From positions 42,687-106,686 of the forward strand of contig CAZVUM010000008.1 in assembly GCA_964629575.1 (NCBI GenBank): a DNA stretch of 64,000 bases. Reading direction: 5' to 3'. Shown one piece after another: positions 1 through 8,369 of this stretch (position 1 is its first letter; every line of letters starts with the position of its first letter). The translations under genes were made by a program, and so were the position numbers. The DNA is from JAYPWI01 sp964629575 (lineage in GTDB: Bacteria > Actinomycetota > Acidimicrobiia > Acidimicrobiales > Poriferisodalaceae). The notes below the pieces were generated by a model. That model was not told where the DNA came from. It searched no databases and saw nothing but the letters and a program-made list of their open reading frames with translations.

Positions 1-324
1 CAGCTCGCAGTCGTGCCATCGCTCTATGAAGGGTTCAGCCTTCCCGCCATCGAGGCCATGTCATGCGGCGTTCCGCTCGTCGCAACGACCGGCGGCGCGC
101 TCCCCGAGGTAGTCGGCCGCGACGGCGAAACGGCTCTGCAGGTATCGCCAGGCGACAGCGAAGCGCTCGCCGCCAAGATCCGGTGGGCACTCGACGATCC
201 GGGCCTTCGCGAGACGGTGGGGGCTGCGGGCCGGCAACGGGTGCAGGACAACTACTCGTGGCGCAACACGGCCGAGGCTACGCTCGTCCACTACTACGCG
301 CTCCTCGACGAGATGGGTCGCTGA
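1..324 (+). CDS. Glycosyltransferase family 4 (group 1), C-terminal part only
   Basis: The reading frame is open from the first base, so the N-terminus lies outside the window. What remains is the second Rossmann domain of a GT-B glycosyltransferase: the nucleotide-sugar binding stretch PSLYEGFSLPAIEAM with the E-x7-E pattern, followed by GVPLVAT and GALPEVV. Family knowledge says such enzymes transfer a sugar from a nucleotide donor to a lipid, glycan or protein acceptor at the cytoplasmic membrane. The stop TGA overlaps the ATG of the following methyltransferase by one base, so the two are translationally coupled. Acceptor and sugar cannot be told from this fragment. Confidence 0.88.
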   Translation, partial: QLAVVPSLYEGFSLPAIEAMSCGVPLVATTGGALPEVVGRDGETALQVSPGDSEALAAKIRWALDDPGLRETVGAAGRQRVQDNYSWRNTAEATLVHYYALLDEMGR

Positions 325-1064
325 TGCTCACGGTCGACTACGACCGCCTCGGCCTCCGGACCGGCGACCTCGTCCTCGACATGGGATGCGGGGCGGGCCG
401 GCATGCGTTCGAGAGCCTGCGCCGCGGCGGCCGAATCGTGGCGCTCGACTACAGCTTCGATGAGCTCGTCGACGTGCAGGCCACCTTCAGCGTGATGGTC
501 GACGCGGGAGAAGTTCCGGCCGAGTCGAACGGCCAGCCGATCCGCGGAGACGCCCTTCACCTTCCGTTTCCCGACGCGACCTTCGATCGGATCATCGCCT
601 CCGAGGTGCTCGAGCACATCCCCGACGACGACCGAGCCATCTCGGAGCTCACGCGTGTCCTGCGACCCGGGGGCACGATGGCTGTGACGGTGCCCGCATG
701 GTTCGCCGAGAAGCTCTGCTGGAAGTTGAGCGACGAGTACTACGCGCCCAAGGCCGAAGGCGGCCACGTGCGGATCTACAAGCAGGCGGAGCTGCGTTCG
801 AAGCTCACCGCCGCCGGCCTCGAACCCAACGGCGCGCACCAGGCCCATGCGTTGCACTCCCCGTACTGGTGGCTGAGGTGCGCGGTGGGGCCGACGAACG
901 ACGACAACAGGCTCGTGCGCGCGTACCACAAGCTCCTCGTGTGGGACATCGTCGAGGGACCATGGATCACGCGCACGGCCGACAAGCTCCTGAACCCGCT
1001 GATCGGCAAGTCCGTGGTGCTGTACGCCCACAAGCCTGAGGTGGGGGTGGCCCGTGCCGCCTGA
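324..1064 (+). CDS. Class I SAM-dependent methyltransferase
   Basis: A 246-residue protein with the class I motif I LVLDMGCGAGRHAFE near residue 14, an acidic post-II region (IIASEVLEHIPDDD) and the motif III-like RVLRPGGTMAV, the layout of Methyltransf_11-type small-molecule methyltransferases. The ATG at 324 overlaps the upstream stop (TGATG). The next gene starts 11 nt before this one ends, so glycosyltransferase, methyltransferase and toroid protein form one operon. The context suggests modification of a cell-surface glycan or polyprenyl-linked sugar. The substrate is unknown. Confidence 0.87.
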   Translation: MLTVDYDRLGLRTGDLVLDMGCGAGRHAFESLRRGGRIVALDYSFDELVDVQATFSVMVDAGEVPAESNGQPIRGDALHLPFPDATFDRIIASEVLEHIPDDDRAISELTRVLRPGGTMAVTVPAWFAEKLCWKLSDEYYAPKAEGGHVRIYKQAELRSKLTAAGLEPNGAHQAHALHSPYWWLRCAVGPTNDDNRLVRAYHKLLVWDIVEGPWITRTADKLLNPLIGKSVVLYAHKPEVGVARAA

Positions 1065-2100
1065 CTCGACAGACACACTCGCACCGGTCGAGCTCGCAGC
1101 GATCGCCGATTCGATCGCCGAGCAGCAGCTCGCCACGGGGATGATCCTGTGGTTTCCCGGCGGGCATGCGGACACCTGGAACCACACCGAGGCGGCGATG
1201 GCCCTCGCCGTTGCCGGTCGGGTCTCCGACGCCGAACGCGCCTACCAGTGGCTCGCCGATGTGCAGCGACCCGACGGCAGCTGGCATCACTACTACCTGG
1301 CCAACGACGTCGAGGACGCCAAGGTCGACACCAACTGCTGCGCCTATGTGGCGACCGGCATCTGGCATCACCATCTGCTGACCGGCGACCGCGGGTTCCT
1401 CGAAACGATGTGGCCGGTGGTGGAGCGAGCCATCGACTACGTCGTCGACCACGCCACCCTTCATGGCCACATCCCCTGGGCGGTGCACGCGGACGGCACG
1501 CCCTGGTCGTACTCGCTTCTCACCGGATCGTCGTCCATCTACCACTCGCTGCGGTGCGCACTGGCGCTGGCCGAGGCGGTGGGTGACGACCGGCCCGAGT
1601 GGGAGCTCGCAGCGATCCGCCTCCGGGACCTCATCGCCAACCGTGAGGACACCTTCGAGCCCAAGACCCGCTGGGCGATGGACTGGTACTACCCCGTTCT
1701 GAGCGGCGCCGTCACCGGGCGGGCGGCCGTCGAGAGGCTCGCCACAGGCGAGGACACCTTCCTCCAGGACCGCCACGGCGTGCGGTGCGTGTCGGACCAG
1801 CCATGGGTGACCACGGCCGAGACCTGCGAGTGCGCTCTGGCCTACCTCAACGTCGGAGATCGCGTTCGGGCCGAGGCCCTGTTCGGAGCGGTGCGCGATC
1901 TGCGTGACTCCGACGACGCCTACTTCACCGGGTTGGTCCACCCCGATCGCATCCACTTTCCGGACAACGAACGATCCACCTACACCTCTGCAGCCGTCAT
2001 TCTCGCGGCAGATGCACTCGACGGACGGTCGGCGGCTTCGGGCCTGTTCCTCGGCGACACGATCCCCGCGCTGCGCAACGAGGGTTCCGACACCACCTGA
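1054..2100 (+). CDS. Alpha/alpha-toroid protein (prenyltransferase or glycoside hydrolase-like fold)
   Basis: A 348-residue protein starting at GTG 1054, inside the end of the methyltransferase gene. Repeated helical hairpins with aromatic and acidic loops (RPDGSWHHYY, VDTNCCAYVATGIWHHHLL, PWVTTAETCECALAYL) fit the (alpha/alpha)6 barrel shared by squalene-cyclase-like prenyltransferases and several glycosidases. Actinobacterial relatives are usually annotated as prenyltransferase and sit with glycosyltransferases and methyltransferases, as here. No DXDD cyclase motif or diagnostic glycosidase acid pair is evident, so the reaction is open. No signal peptide is visible. Confidence 0.65.
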   Translation: MPPDSTDTLAPVELAAIADSIAEQQLATGMILWFPGGHADTWNHTEAAMALAVAGRVSDAERAYQWLADVQRPDGSWHHYYLANDVEDAKVDTNCCAYVATGIWHHHLLTGDRGFLETMWPVVERAIDYVVDHATLHGHIPWAVHADGTPWSYSLLTGSSSIYHSLRCALALAEAVGDDRPEWELAAIRLRDLIANREDTFEPKTRWAMDWYYPVLSGAVTGRAAVERLATGEDTFLQDRHGVRCVSDQPWVTTAETCECALAYLNVGDRVRAEALFGAVRDLRDSDDAYFTGLVHPDRIHFPDNERSTYTSAAVILAADALDGRSAASGLFLGDTIPALRNEGSDTT

Positions 2101-2109
2101 CCCACACCC

Positions 2110-2157
2110 TTCTGCCAGCTCACGTGGTGACTCCAGTCGCCGTACAAGCTGGCAGAA
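2110..2157. repeat. 48-nt dispersed inverted repeat, copy 1
   Basis: Arms TTCTGCCAGCT (2110-2120) and AGCTGGCAGAA (2147-2157) are perfect inverted repeats with a 26-nt centre. The second copy is at 54683-54730 with identical arms and the same spacing. Between the copies the centre conserves only a 9-nt block, GRCTGGAGT, read in opposite orientations. This copy lies between the toroid gene and the M19 peptidase gene. Confidence 0.85.
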
Positions 2158-2199
2158 CGGGGAACGGCGGCCCGTGCGGTTGCTTGGGTAGCGTGCGGC

Positions 2200-3423
2200 A
2201 TGGCCACCTCCCGACGCAACAGCGACTACACCGCCTTCGACTACCTCGAGCCCGGCGCGGACTACCGGGTGTACGACCTCGCCGCGCAGCTCGACCGAGT
2301 GCCCGCGGACATCGTGCCTCTCGACGCGGACCAGGAGGAACGGGTCGGGCGTCTCGAGGGCGACTGCCTCATCATCTCGATGCACGACCACCCCAACCAG
2401 TTTCCCGACGAGATCACCGAGACGCCGCACTGGATCAAAGACGGCCACATCCCCACGGCGTACGAGGGCCTGGCCCACTCCAACCTGCACTGCGTCTTCG
2501 ACAATCTGCTCGACGGCATCTGCACCATCGAATCGAAGAGCGGCTGGAAGTGGACGGAGGTGCTCCACGATCTCGGCATGCGGATGGCCGACATCGCGCA
2601 GCAGGAGTTCGTGAACCAGGCGACAACGATCGCCGACATCCACGCCGCCAAGGAGAACGGCACCGTGGCGTGGGTCGCAACGCTCGAAGGTGCCGCGATG
2701 ATCGAGAACGAGCTCGACCGCCTCGACGTGCTCTACGGATTCGGTGTTCGCTCGATCGGGGTCACCTACAACGAGCAGAACCACCTCGGATGCGGGCTAC
2801 GCGAACCGAACGACACGGGGCTCAGCCTCTTCGGACATGGCGCCGTCCGGCGGATGAACCAGCTCGGCATCCTCGTCGACTGCTCCCATTGCGGCGACCA
2901 GACCACCCTCGACACGATCGAGGCGAGCGAGAAGCCGATCGTCCTCTCCCATGTCGGAGCCAGAGCGCTGTGGCCCACCAACCGCATGGTCCCCGACGAC
3001 GTGTTGCGCGCGTGTGCCGCAGCCGGCGGCGTGATCGGCGTCGAGGCGGCGCCGCACACGACGATCACCGAGAACCACTCGGCCCACTCCATCGACTCCG
3101 TCATGGAGCACTTCGAGTACATCGCCGAGCTGGTCGGCATCGACCACGTCGGATTCGGTCTCGACACCACCTACGGCGACCACGTCGGGCTGCACAACAC
3201 CTATGCCGCCAACCTGTCGCTTCAGGACATGCGGCGCTCCGCCGAGGCCGACACCACACCCGATTTCACCCACGTCGACTACGTCCGGGGGCTCGAGAAC
3301 CCCACAGAGGCGTCACACAACGTCGTTCGGTGGCTCGTGAAGAACGGCTACTCCGACGAGGACATCTCCAAGGTGATCGGGCTGAACTCGCTGCGGGTCA
3401 CCGAAGCGGCCTGGGGGCGGTAG
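2200..3423 (+). CDS. Membrane dipeptidase family (peptidase M19)
   Basis: A 407-residue protein with the features of renal-dipeptidase-like binuclear zinc enzymes: an early metal site (SMHDHPNQ), the Glu ligand region WVATLEGA, the histidine-bearing VDCSHCG and IVLSHVGARAL, and a late Asp motif FGLDTTYGD. The family hydrolyses dipeptides, often with D-amino acids or beta-lactam-like bonds. No signal peptide is seen, so a cytoplasmic location is likely. A -10-like TAGCGT ends 5 nt before the ATG and there is no Shine-Dalgarno sequence, so the message may be leaderless. It is not tightly coupled to its neighbours. Confidence 0.85.
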   Translation: MATSRRNSDYTAFDYLEPGADYRVYDLAAQLDRVPADIVPLDADQEERVGRLEGDCLIISMHDHPNQFPDEITETPHWIKDGHIPTAYEGLAHSNLHCVFDNLLDGICTIESKSGWKWTEVLHDLGMRMADIAQQEFVNQATTIADIHAAKENGTVAWVATLEGAAMIENELDRLDVLYGFGVRSIGVTYNEQNHLGCGLREPNDTGLSLFGHGAVRRMNQLGILVDCSHCGDQTTLDTIEASEKPIVLSHVGARALWPTNRMVPDDVLRACAAAGGVIGVEAAPHTTITENHSAHSIDSVMEHFEYIAELVGIDHVGFGLDTTYGDHVGLHNTYAANLSLQDMRRSAEADTTPDFTHVDYVRGLENPTEASHNVVRWLVKNGYSDEDISKVIGLNSLRVTEAAWGR

Positions 3424-3676
3424 CCGGGTTCAGTGCCGCGCCGCGGGTCGGGTGCGTGCCGGTGGCCACTCGCTCGCTACTGAGCCTCACTCGCTTCGCT
3501 CGCTCGTCTCACAAGGCTCGCTCGCTGGGCCCCCGACCCACCCCCGAGAGGGGCTACCCCACAGGCCTCCACGACCTCGCCGGGAGGGGACTCCACGCCT
3601 GAACAGCCTTTGAGAGAAGCCGGGCGGGGTGTGGCGGTTGGCAGACGGGCGGAGCGAGGATTGCGGCGAGTGACGG
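3424..3676. other. Intergenic region with CGCTCG-rich direct repeats
   Basis: No supportable gene. Between about 3468 and 3529 the sequence repeats CTCGCTCGCT-like units several times. The rest is GC-rich spacer between the convergent M19 and methyltransferase genes. An open frame on the reverse strand runs through it but has no protein-like composition. Confidence 0.5.
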
Positions 3677-4294
3677 CTACACCCGCTGGAGGACGCGGAG
3701 GCTGCCGACTTGGGTGTGGTCGGTGAAGTCGCCGCTGTCGAGGGCGCGGCGGTAGATCTCATACGGCGGGCGTCCGCCGTCGGCCGGGTCGGGGAACACG
3801 TCGTGAATGGCGAGCAGACCGCCGGGTAGTACGTGGTGCGCCCAGCCGTCGTAGTCGGCGTGCGCGGGAATGGGTCCGTGACCGCCGTCGATGAAGACCA
3901 TGGCGGCGGGGGTCCTCCAGTGACGCGCCACGGTGGCCGCGTCGCCGACGATCGCAACCACGGTGTCTTCGAGCCCCGCTGCCTCGAGGGTGCGACGCAG
4001 CGCCGGCAGGGAGTCCATCCGGTCGGAGTGGGTGTCGACGAGCGAGTCGTCGTGGTGTTCCCACCCCGACTGCATCTCCTCGGATCCGCGATGGTGGTCG
4101 ATCGTGAAGACGGTGGCCCCGACCTCGACGGCAGCGGCACCGATGTACACGGTGGACTTTCCGCAGTACGACCCGACCTCGACGATCGGTCCCTCCGCCC
4201 CGGCCGCGAGCACCGCTCGATACAGGCCCAACCCCTCGTCATGGGGCATGAACCCCTTGGCCGCCTGGGCGAGCTCCATCAGGTCGGACCGCAT
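3677..4294 (-). CDS. Class I SAM-dependent methyltransferase (O-methyltransferase/CmcI-like)
   Basis: A 205-residue protein starting at the ATG whose last bases overlap the stop of gtrA (reverse-strand TGATG). Motif I is IVEVGSYCGKST, followed by VFTIDHHRGSEEM and AMVFIDGGH, the pattern of the Methyltransf_24 / cephalosporin-hydroxylase-like group, where an Asp-Gly-Gly-His stretch lies near the active site. Coupling to a GtrA protein suggests a role in envelope polysaccharide or lipid-linked sugar modification. Much longer open frames in this and other phases upstream are out-of-frame extensions and were ignored. Confidence 0.82.
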   Translation of the reverse strand: MRSDLMELAQAAKGFMPHDEGLGLYRAVLAAGAEGPIVEVGSYCGKSTVYIGAAAVEVGATVFTIDHHRGSEEMQSGWEHHDDSLVDTHSDRMDSLPALRRTLEAAGLEDTVVAIVGDAATVARHWRTPAAMVFIDGGHGPIPAHADYDGWAHHVLPGGLLAIHDVFPDPADGGRPPYEIYRRALDSGDFTDHTQVGSLRVLQRV

Positions 4295-4725
4295 CAGACG
4301 GGCTCTGGTGACTCGACGGGGTCGCGGCCGAACAAGACCTTCTCCAGCAGCACGAACTTGCCCATCCACAGAATCCCGAAGCCGACGAGGTTGGCGGCCA
4401 TCACAGAGAACGTCGTGCCCCATATCTCGTCGGCGACACCGACGAGGACCGTGGAGAACGCCAGCCCCACCAGGCTGTACGTCCAGAAGGGGACGATCTC
4501 GCCCCGCACCGAGTGGGTGGAGGTCTTGCCCCACACCCACGCCCGGTTGAGCAGGTAGGCGGGGAGGGCCGCAACGCAGACGGCGATGACGTTTGACGGC
4601 ACGCCCGGCCACCCGAACACGCCATTGCACAGGAACAGCGTTCCCTGGGTCACCACGAGCGACACGACGGACACGCCGGCGAATCGGAGCAGCTTCACCC
4701 GGAGGTTCCAGACACGGCGGAGCAC
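4294..4725 (-). CDS. GtrA family membrane protein
   Basis: A 143-residue protein with four predicted membrane helices (roughly residues 12-32, 42-60, 80-100 and 108-128) and a basic N-terminus, typical of GtrA/DPMS-like proteins. Family members act in the membrane in polyprenyl-phosphate-linked sugar translocation or as partners of glycosyltransferases. It is the first gene of a two-gene operon with the downstream methyltransferase and is divergent from the sugar-dehydrogenase lipoprotein gene. The flippase role is an inference from the family. Confidence 0.85.
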   Translation of the reverse strand: MLRRVWNLRVKLLRFAGVSVVSLVVTQGTLFLCNGVFGWPGVPSNVIAVCVAALPAYLLNRAWVWGKTSTHSVRGEIVPFWTYSLVGLAFSTVLVGVADEIWGTTFSVMAANLVGFGILWMGKFVLLEKVLFGRDPVESPEPV

Positions 4726-4799
4726 TCGCTGAAGTGTACGGGTGGGTCACGACGACCCCCCGCCGCCGCTCGGCAACAGCGAGGTGGTTCACTGTCGCC

Positions 4800-6065
4800 G
4801 TGCGTTTGGCAGGTTCCGTCGTCCTCTGTGCCGCGGCCGTGGCCCTCGCTGCCTGTGGTGACAGCGATCCGTCCGGGCCGGCGTCCGAGGCGCGGGTGCT
4901 GCCCGTCGAAGAGGTCGAAGAGGTCGAGGCGGGCGAGCCAGAGCCCGACGCGTCACCCCAGGACGACACGGACGAAGCGGCGATTCCGGCGCCAACGATC
5001 GCCGGCGAAGCACCGGCACTGGATCCAGCGCAGCTGCCGATCGCCGAGATCGGCCTCAAGCTCACCGAGATCGGCACGTTCGAACAACCACTCGACCTCG
5101 CCACGCGCCCGGGTGACGACGCCCTCTACATCGCCGAGAAGACCGGCAGGGTGCGGCGTGTGGTCGACGGGGAGATCGAACCCGAGCCCTGGCTCGACCT
5201 GTCACAGCGAGTCTCCACCCGAAGCGAGCGTGGGCTCCTCGGGATCGAGTTCACGCCGGACGGATCGCGCTTCGTCGCGAGCTTCTCGGACCGCAACGGG
5301 ACCTCGACGATTGCCTCATGGCCCGCCGCTGACCGCTTGGACCTCGGCGGTGAGAAGATCCACCTCACCCTCGAACAGCCCTTCCCCAACCACAACGGCG
5401 GCGACATCGCATACGGACCGGACGGTCACCTTTACGTCGCGTTCGGCGACGGAGGCTCGGCCGGAGATCCGCTCGACGCCGGCCAGGACACCACCACCTG
5501 GCTCGGCGCGATCCTCCGGATCGACCTGACGACCAACGGGTTCGAGCCGGCACCCGACAATCCGCTCGCCAGCCCCGATCGTCCCGAGATCCACCTGTGG
5601 GGGCTCCGGAACCCCTGGCGGATGAGCTTCGACCGCTCGACCGGAGAGCTGTGGATCGGCGACGTCGGTCAGGACGCCCTCGAAGAGATCGACGTCGTCG
5701 CCCCAACACCGGCCGTGCGAAACCTCGGGTGGAATCGCTACGAAGGCATCCGCCGGTTCCGTGGCGATGAGCTCGACGCTCACCACCCGCCGATCCTCGA
5801 GTACGGGCGACGAACAGGCGAATCGGTGACCGGCGGCTATGTCTACCGAGGTGAGGCCATCGAGGGGCTCAACGGCGCGTACTTCTACGCCGACTTCGAG
5901 TTCGGGTGGGTGCGGGCGCTACGGCTGGGGCCCGACGGCGGGGTCGTCGAGCACGTCGAACTGTTCAGCGGCGTGAGCGCCGTCGCCGGATTCGGCGAGG
6001 ACGAATCAGGCGAGCTCTACGTCATCTCGATCGCCGGGCCGGTGTACCGCCTCGATCCGGAGTGA
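4800..6065 (+). CDS. Glucose/sorbosone dehydrogenase-type PQQ beta-propeller lipoprotein
   Basis: With a GTG start at 4800 the protein has 421 residues and opens with a textbook lipoprotein signal (basic n-region, hydrophobic core, lipobox LAAC, Cys19). GTG 4734 is also in frame, but its signal peptide fits less well. A low-complexity Glu/Pro linker follows, then a six-bladed propeller of the GSDH family with YIAEKTGRVR, ERGLLGIEF, NHNGGDIAYGPDG, LYVAFGDGG and GLRNPWRMSFD. Relatives oxidise sugars with PQQ outside the cell, though many have unknown activity. It is divergent from gtrA across a short promoter region. Confidence 0.88.
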   Translation: MRLAGSVVLCAAAVALAACGDSDPSGPASEARVLPVEEVEEVEAGEPEPDASPQDDTDEAAIPAPTIAGEAPALDPAQLPIAEIGLKLTEIGTFEQPLDLATRPGDDALYIAEKTGRVRRVVDGEIEPEPWLDLSQRVSTRSERGLLGIEFTPDGSRFVASFSDRNGTSTIASWPAADRLDLGGEKIHLTLEQPFPNHNGGDIAYGPDGHLYVAFGDGGSAGDPLDAGQDTTTWLGAILRIDLTTNGFEPAPDNPLASPDRPEIHLWGLRNPWRMSFDRSTGELWIGDVGQDALEEIDVVAPTPAVRNLGWNRYEGIRRFRGDELDAHHPPILEYGRRTGESVTGGYVYRGEAIEGLNGAYFYADFEFGWVRALRLGPDGGVVEHVELFSGVSAVAGFGEDESGELYVISIAGPVYRLDPE

Positions 6066-6069
6066 GCCG

Positions 6070-6579
6070 TCAGTCCCCGTCCGAGGTCGGGGGCCGGTAA
6101 CAGGTCGCCAGCAGCACGATCGCGGCACCGACGCCACCGCCCGCCGAGACGATCAGCCAGGGCAGACCGTTCCAGGTGATGTCCATCGCATTGTCGAGGC
6201 TGTACTCGCCCGGCCCCGTCGTGGCGATGCACGCAGCAGCCGCACCGAGGACGAAGACGTACTCCCACCCCTCGCGAATGATGAAGAAGCCGTTCTTTCG
6301 GTGGCCGACCCAGCCGGCGACGGTCATCACCCCGACGTAGGCCATCGCGCTCAAGGGCGTGAGAAAGCCGGCGGCGAGTGCGGCGCCAGCGCCGATCTCA
6401 GTGCCCGCGGCGAGGTGTGCGTGCAGGATTCCCGGCTTGAGGCCCTCGGAATCGAACCAACCGCCGACGCCCGTGATGCCGCCGCGGTACTTGGCGATGC
6501 CGTGCAGTGCGAGCACGATGCCCACCACGAGCCGGAGCAGCAAAAGCCCCAGGTTCAATGCGTCCTGATCGAAAACCAT
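6070..6579 (-). CDS. DoxX family membrane protein
   Basis: A 169-residue protein with four hydrophobic segments, and LRLVVGIVLALHGIAK plus GLKPG near the N-terminus as in DoxX/SURF4-like proteins. Actinobacterial DoxX proteins have been linked to oxidative-stress complexes with SodA and SseA, but the biochemical role is poorly known. The start has a strong purine-rich Shine-Dalgarno (GAGGGGGA). It ends just after the convergent sugar-dehydrogenase gene. The haemoglobin gene lies upstream on the same strand, so a redox theme is possible but unproven. Confidence 0.85.
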   Translation of the reverse strand: MVFDQDALNLGLLLLRLVVGIVLALHGIAKYRGGITGVGGWFDSEGLKPGILHAHLAAGTEIGAGAALAAGFLTPLSAMAYVGVMTVAGWVGHRKNGFFIIREGWEYVFVLGAAAACIATTGPGEYSLDNAMDITWNGLPWLIVSAGGGVGAAIVLLATCYRPPTSDGD

Positions 6580-6610
6580 CGGTCCCCCTCAACTGTGCGC
6601 GCGCCGGCCG

Positions 6611-6991
6611 CTACTGGTCGGAGTTGATCAGATGCGTGGCAGCCATCGCAAAGTAGTCGAGCACCTGCTTTTCGACCTCGGGATCGAGTTCGGCCTCGGC
6701 GAGCGAGGTAGCCATGTGGTGAAACCACCGGTCGCGCTCGTCCTCACCGACGGCGAAGTGCATGTGCCGCATCCGCAGCCGCGGGTGCCCCCGAGAATCG
6801 GAGTAGGTCCCAGGACCGCCCCAGTACTGCATCAAGAACAGCGCCAACCAGTAGCGCGACGGTTCGAGGTCCTCGGGATACAGCGGACGCAGGACCGGGT
6901 CGTCGGCGACCCGGTCGTAGAACCGAGTGCACAGGTCCTGGAACCACTGTTCGCCACCGACGAGGTCATAGAGAGAATTGCCTGAGGACAT
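6611..6991 (-). CDS. Truncated haemoglobin, group II (trHbO-like)
   Basis: A 126-residue 2-on-2 globin: LYDLVGGEQWFQDL at the A/B helices, FYDRVADDPVLRPLYP, then LFLMQYWGGPGTYS and the F-helix HPRLRMRHMHFAV with the proximal His, ending in the G/H helices. The conserved Tyr and Trp of group II globins are visible. Family role: binding O2 or NO, detoxification and redox chemistry in the cytoplasm. The ATG start gives a globin of normal size, while a long upstream in-frame extension has no globin character. The GNAT gene ends 2 nt upstream, so they are probably co-transcribed. Confidence 0.92.
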   Translation of the reverse strand: MSSGNSLYDLVGGEQWFQDLCTRFYDRVADDPVLRPLYPEDLEPSRYWLALFLMQYWGGPGTYSDSRGHPRLRMRHMHFAVGEDERDRWFHHMATSLAEAELDPEVEKQVLDYFAMAATHLINSDQ

Positions 6992-6993
6992 GG

Positions 6994-7425
6994 TCAGCGG
7001 CTGTAGCGGTAGACGTTGGTCTCCCGCTGTTCGAAGCCCAGGCGTTGGTACAGCCGATTCGCTGCCTCGCGAGAAGGCCGCGAGGTGAGGTCGACGGACT
7101 TGGCTCCGGCCTCTTCGGCGATCTCGATGGCGCGTGTGTTGAGCTTGGCACCGACGCCGGCGCCGCGGGCCGTATCGTCCACCACGACGTCTTCGATCCA
7201 TGCGCGCAGCCCGGTGGGAATCGGAAACAACACGAGCGTCATGGCTCCGACAACGGCCTCGTCGACCCTCGCGATCAGAATCGTGCACGCCTGGTGGTCG
7301 ACGATGGCCTGAAGCTCGGCACGCGAGGGCGGAGGCGACGACCGGGACAGTTGCGGAATCAGCCTCGCGAAAGCATCGACAACATCATCGTCGACGTCTT
7401 CCAGCACCGAGATTTCGACAGCCAC
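6994..7425 (-). CDS. GNAT family N-acetyltransferase
   Basis: A 143-residue protein with the acetyl-CoA binding motif A region WIEDVVVDDTARGAGVGAKL (residues about 80-100) and the C-terminal NRLYQRLGFE of Gcn5-related acetyltransferases. The GTG start at 7425 is supported by a strong Shine-Dalgarno (GAAGGAGG) four bases upstream. It is the first gene before the truncated haemoglobin. The acceptor substrate cannot be predicted. Confidence 0.9.
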   Translation of the reverse strand: MAVEISVLEDVDDDVVDAFARLIPQLSRSSPPPSRAELQAIVDHQACTILIARVDEAVVGAMTLVLFPIPTGLRAWIEDVVVDDTARGAGVGAKLNTRAIEIAEEAGAKSVDLTSRPSREAANRLYQRLGFEQRETNVYRYSR

Positions 7426-7499
7426 GCGGCCTCCTTCGCCCGAGCTACTCAGCGTACGGCCCGCCGGGCGGGCGGCAGTGGCCGCTAGCATTTTGCGTC

Positions 7500-8357
7500 G
7501 TGGAACTCGTCGAGTGGTTGGACACGCCCGAGATCGAAGGCGCCGTGATGATCGCCGCATTCACCGGCTGGAACGACGCCGGGGACGCGGCCTCCGAAGC
7601 CACCAGCTATCTGGCCCGGAGGTACGAGGGGCATCCGGTGGCCACGATCGACCCCGAGCTGTTCTACGACTTCGCGTCGGTTCGTCCGAGCGTTCGGCTC
7701 GACGGCGAGGAACGCCAGATCGACTGGCCGAACAACGAGATCCGTCTCGCCGAGCTCGACGACGGACGTCCGCTCGTGACGATTCACGGCATCGAACCGC
7801 GATTGCGGTGGCGCACGTTCAGCAACGTCGTCATCGACGTGGCGCGCCGGCTCGACGTCAGCACGGTCATCACCCTGGGTGCCTTGCTCACCGACACCCA
7901 CCACCAGGCCCCGATCGACGTCATCGGGACGTCCAACAACGAGGTCATCAGCATCGAGCTGGGCATGCCTGCCTCGTCGTACGAGGGACCGACCGGCATC
8001 GTCGGCGTGCTCAACGATGCGTTCCACCGCGCCGGATTCGACAGCCTGTCTTTTTGGGCCGCTGTTCCCAGCTATATCGGTCACTCGCCCTCCCCAAAGG
8101 CGGCCCTGGCCCTCGTGCAGCGAACGGTGGAGTTCCTCGACATCCCCCTCGGCGCGACGGACCTCCAGATCGCAGCGGCCAGCTACGACCGCCAGGTCGA
8201 AGACCTGGTGGCCTCCGACCCGAGCCTCGCCGAGTACGCCGAGCAGATTCTCGAAGAGGAGGCCACCGAGGCCGCCGAGGAGATCAGCGAGATGGCGGAC
8301 AATCCCGAGGCGTTGATGGACGAGCTCGAGCAGTTCCTGCGCCAGCAGGACGAATAG
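7500..8357 (+). CDS. PAC2 family protein (proteasome-assembly-chaperone-like)
   Basis: A 285-residue protein with the PAC2 signature: MIAAFTGWNDAGDAA near the start, VITLGALLTDTHH in the middle, and SFWAAVPSYIGHSPSP. An acidic helical tail follows (residues about 245-285, rich in Glu/Ala). Actinobacterial PAC2 proteins are common near proteasome or metabolic genes but have no settled function. The GTG start at 7500 follows a -10-like TAGCAT by 8 nt with no Shine-Dalgarno, so it may be leaderless. Confidence 0.88.
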   Translation: MELVEWLDTPEIEGAVMIAAFTGWNDAGDAASEATSYLARRYEGHPVATIDPELFYDFASVRPSVRLDGEERQIDWPNNEIRLAELDDGRPLVTIHGIEPRLRWRTFSNVVIDVARRLDVSTVITLGALLTDTHHQAPIDVIGTSNNEVISIELGMPASSYEGPTGIVGVLNDAFHRAGFDSLSFWAAVPSYIGHSPSPKAALALVQRTVEFLDIPLGATDLQIAAASYDRQVEDLVASDPSLAEYAEQILEEEATEAAEEISEMADNPEALMDELEQFLRQQDE

Positions 8358-8369
8358 CGCCGCTCCGGC

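Noticed and set aside
967..2784. A 605-codon reverse frame across the toroid and M19 genes
   Set aside because: It crosses two real genes and the repeat between them; composition is shadow-like.
3487..4242. Reverse frame extending the methyltransferase region to 3487
   Set aside because: Wrong frame relative to the SAM motif; its low-complexity tail comes from the CGCTCG repeats.
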